Shown one piece after another: positions 62,441 to 64,000 of a stretch of DNA of 64,000 nt. A program made the translations under genes and the position numbers. The stretch comes from Eudromia elegans (taxonomy: Eukaryota > Chordata > Aves > Tinamiformes > Tinamidae). Each line of letters starts with the position of its first letter. Positions within the stretch are counted from its first letter, which is position 1. Under the pieces are notes generated by a model that was not told where the DNA came from, searched no databases, and was given only the letters and a program-made list of their open reading frames with translations. The stretch lies in contig PTEX01000196.1 in the NCBI GenBank assembly GCA_003342815.1, positions 1,433,822-1,497,821 on the forward strand, read 5' to 3'.

Positions 62441-63911
62441 TAATCATAGAATGCTTAAGGGACCTCTAGAGGTGATCTAGTCCAACCCCCCTGCACACGC
62501 AGGGTCTCCTACAGCATGTGGCACAGGGTGGTGTCCAAGCGGGTTTTCAAGATCTCCAGAGAAGGGGACTCCACCACCTCTCTGGGCAGCCTATTCCAGT
62601 GCTCTGTCACCCTCACTGTTAAGAAGTTCTTTCTCAAGTTCCTGTGGAACTTTGGGTGCTTCAATTTGTGGCCATTTCCTCTAGTCCTATTGCTGACCAC
62701 CACTGAGAAGAGGCTGCCCCTATCCTCCTCACTCTCTCCTGGTACTTATACACGCTGCTCAGGTCCCCTCTCAGCCTTCTCCAGACTGAACAGGCTCATC
62801 TCTCCCAGCCTTTGCTCACAGGGCAGATGTTCCAGGCCCCTAATCATCTTTGTAGCCCTGCACTGGACTCTCCGCAGCAGCTCCACATCCCTCTTGCACT
62901 GGGGAGCCCAGAAATGGACACAGTAACTCCAGGTGTGGCCTCACTAGGGCTGAGTACAGGGGGACGATCACATCCCTCGACCTGCTGGAAATGCTCTTCT
63001 TAATGCATCACAGGATCCTATTGGCCTTCTTGGCCACGAGGGCACACTGCTGCCTCATGGTCAACTTGTCGTCCACCATAATGCCTAAGTCCCTCTCTGT
63101 GGGGCTGTTCTCCAGAAGGTCGGTCCCCAGCCTGTACGCATGTCTGGAGCTCTTCCTGCCCAGGCGCAGGACCATGCACTTGTCCTTGTTGAACTTCATG
63201 AGGTTTCTCATGGTGCAGTTGTCCAGTCCGTCCAGGTCCCTCTGGATGGCAGCGCAGCCCTCAGGGCTATCAGCTATTCCTCCCAGTTTTGTATCATCAC
63301 CAAGCTTGCTGAGGGAGCACTCCATCCCTTCATCCAGGTTGTTAATGAATAAATTGAACAGGACCGGACCGAGGACTGACCCCTGGGGGACACCACTAAC
63401 CACAGGCCTCCAACCGGACTCTGCACCACTGATCACCACCCTCTTAGCTCTGCCATCAAGTCAATTCCTAATCCACCTCACTGTCCACTCATTTATCGCA
63501 CACTTCCAGAGCTTGCCCAGGAGGATGCTGTGAGGGACGGTGGCAAAAGCTTTACTGAAGTCCAGATAGATGACATCCACTGCTCTGCCCTCATCTATCC
63601 AGCCAGTCACTCCATCACAGAAGGCTATCAGTTTAGTCAAGCATGATTTCCCCTTGATGAACCCATTCTGGCTGCTCCTGAGCACCTTCTTCTCCTCCAC
63701 GTGCCTGGAGACAGCAGCCAGGATGAGCTGTTTCTTCACTTTTCCAGGGATGGAGGTGAAACTGACTGGCCTGTAGTAGCCTGGGTCTCCCTTCTTTCCT
63801 TTTTTGAAGACTGAAGTGTGTTGGCTTTCTACTAGTCGTCTGGAAGGTCCCCCGTTCTCCAGGACCTTTCAAAGATGATGGAGAGCGACTTAGCTACAAC
63901 ATCCGCCATGA
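62441..63911 (-). mobile_element. CR1 LINE copy C
   Basis: This CR1 is on the minus strand with its 3' end at the left (AATCATAGAATG, slightly deleted), followed by 3' UTR and reverse-transcriptase sequence. It belongs to a different type from copies A and B: the RT reading is clearly diverged, with a track such as LRLGRKSSRHAYRL. Homology stops near 63911, so it is 5'-truncated inside the RT domain. Confidence 0.92.
63008..63872 (-). pseudogene. CR1 copy C reverse-transcriptase remnant
   Basis: RT motifs in order on the minus strand are VIYLDFSKAF (first catalytic Asp), [15 protein letters not shown], and LGDDTK, where most CR1 copies read FADDTK. The two Asp residues of the active-site pair are kept. 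The reading is split over at least three frames (63633-63872, 63461-63739, 63008-63439), so it is not functional. Confidence 0.88.
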
Positions 63912-64000
63912 AGCGCTACTCTATCCCCCACGCCCAGCTAGCCCTGACCTGTTCTTACCAATCCAACCGTCCGACGGGGGAAAACCCTCTCGGCCGCTTC
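63912..64000. other. CpG-dense window end
   Basis: After CR1 homology stops, the last 89 bases turn GC-rich with about seven CpG pairs (AACCGTCCGACGGGGG, CTCGGCCGCTTC). It may be the start of a CpG island of the next gene. Too short to classify. Confidence 0.4.

Overview
The window looks like nuclear DNA of a bird, or a close sauropsid relative. It is AT-rich and mostly non-coding. Its interspersed repeats are nearly all CR1 LINEs, recognised by their 8-base ATTCTRTG-type 3' ends and endonuclease/reverse-transcriptase remnants. CR1 covers roughly 8 kb. No bacterial genes, CRISPR arrays or convincing tRNA/rRNA genes were seen.

The one gene I can name is RAMP3 (receptor activity-modifying protein 3), on the minus strand. 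Exon 2 (20225-20357) encodes the first part of the receptor-binding ectodomain. Its three cysteines and two N-glycosylation sequons sit where RAMP3 has them. Exon 1 (coding 41336-41387) lies in a strong CpG island at about 40.72-41.81 kb and encodes a short signal peptide. The two join in phase across a 21 kb intron. The last exon (rest of the ectodomain, transmembrane helix, short tail) is not in the window and must lie beyond the left edge. So bases 1-20224 are RAMP3 intron 2 and 20358-41335 are intron 1. RAMP proteins partner the class B receptors CALCRL and CALCR, giving adrenomedullin and amylin receptor types.

Layout: 1-20 kb is intron 2, with an old CR1 3' end at 11.1-11.4 kb, simple repeats and a 45-base gap. 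20.2 kb is exon 2. 21.15-24.36 kb is a long dead CR1 (minus strand). 24.4-41.3 kb is the rest of intron 1, including a CpG-enriched patch at 30.4-31.1 kb. 40.7-41.8 kb is the CpG island and exon 1. 42.05-44.94 kb is a second long dead CR1 of similar sequence on the plus strand, starting about 660 bases upstream of the RAMP3 start codon and carrying a nested antisense CR1 tip. 45-62.4 kb is intergenic, with a near-perfect 37-base palindrome, a 120-base tandem duplication, an AAAAG microsatellite around a 265-base gap, and several unproven exon candidates. 62.44-63.91 kb is a third CR1 (minus strand). The last 90 bases are CpG-dense and may begin another promoter island.

Beyond RAMP3, the most interesting possibility is a small unrecognised plus-strand gene near 54.2-55.8 kb: a membrane segment plus a helical tail joined to a short final exon with plausible splice sites. 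It rests on reading alone and needs transcript or homology evidence.
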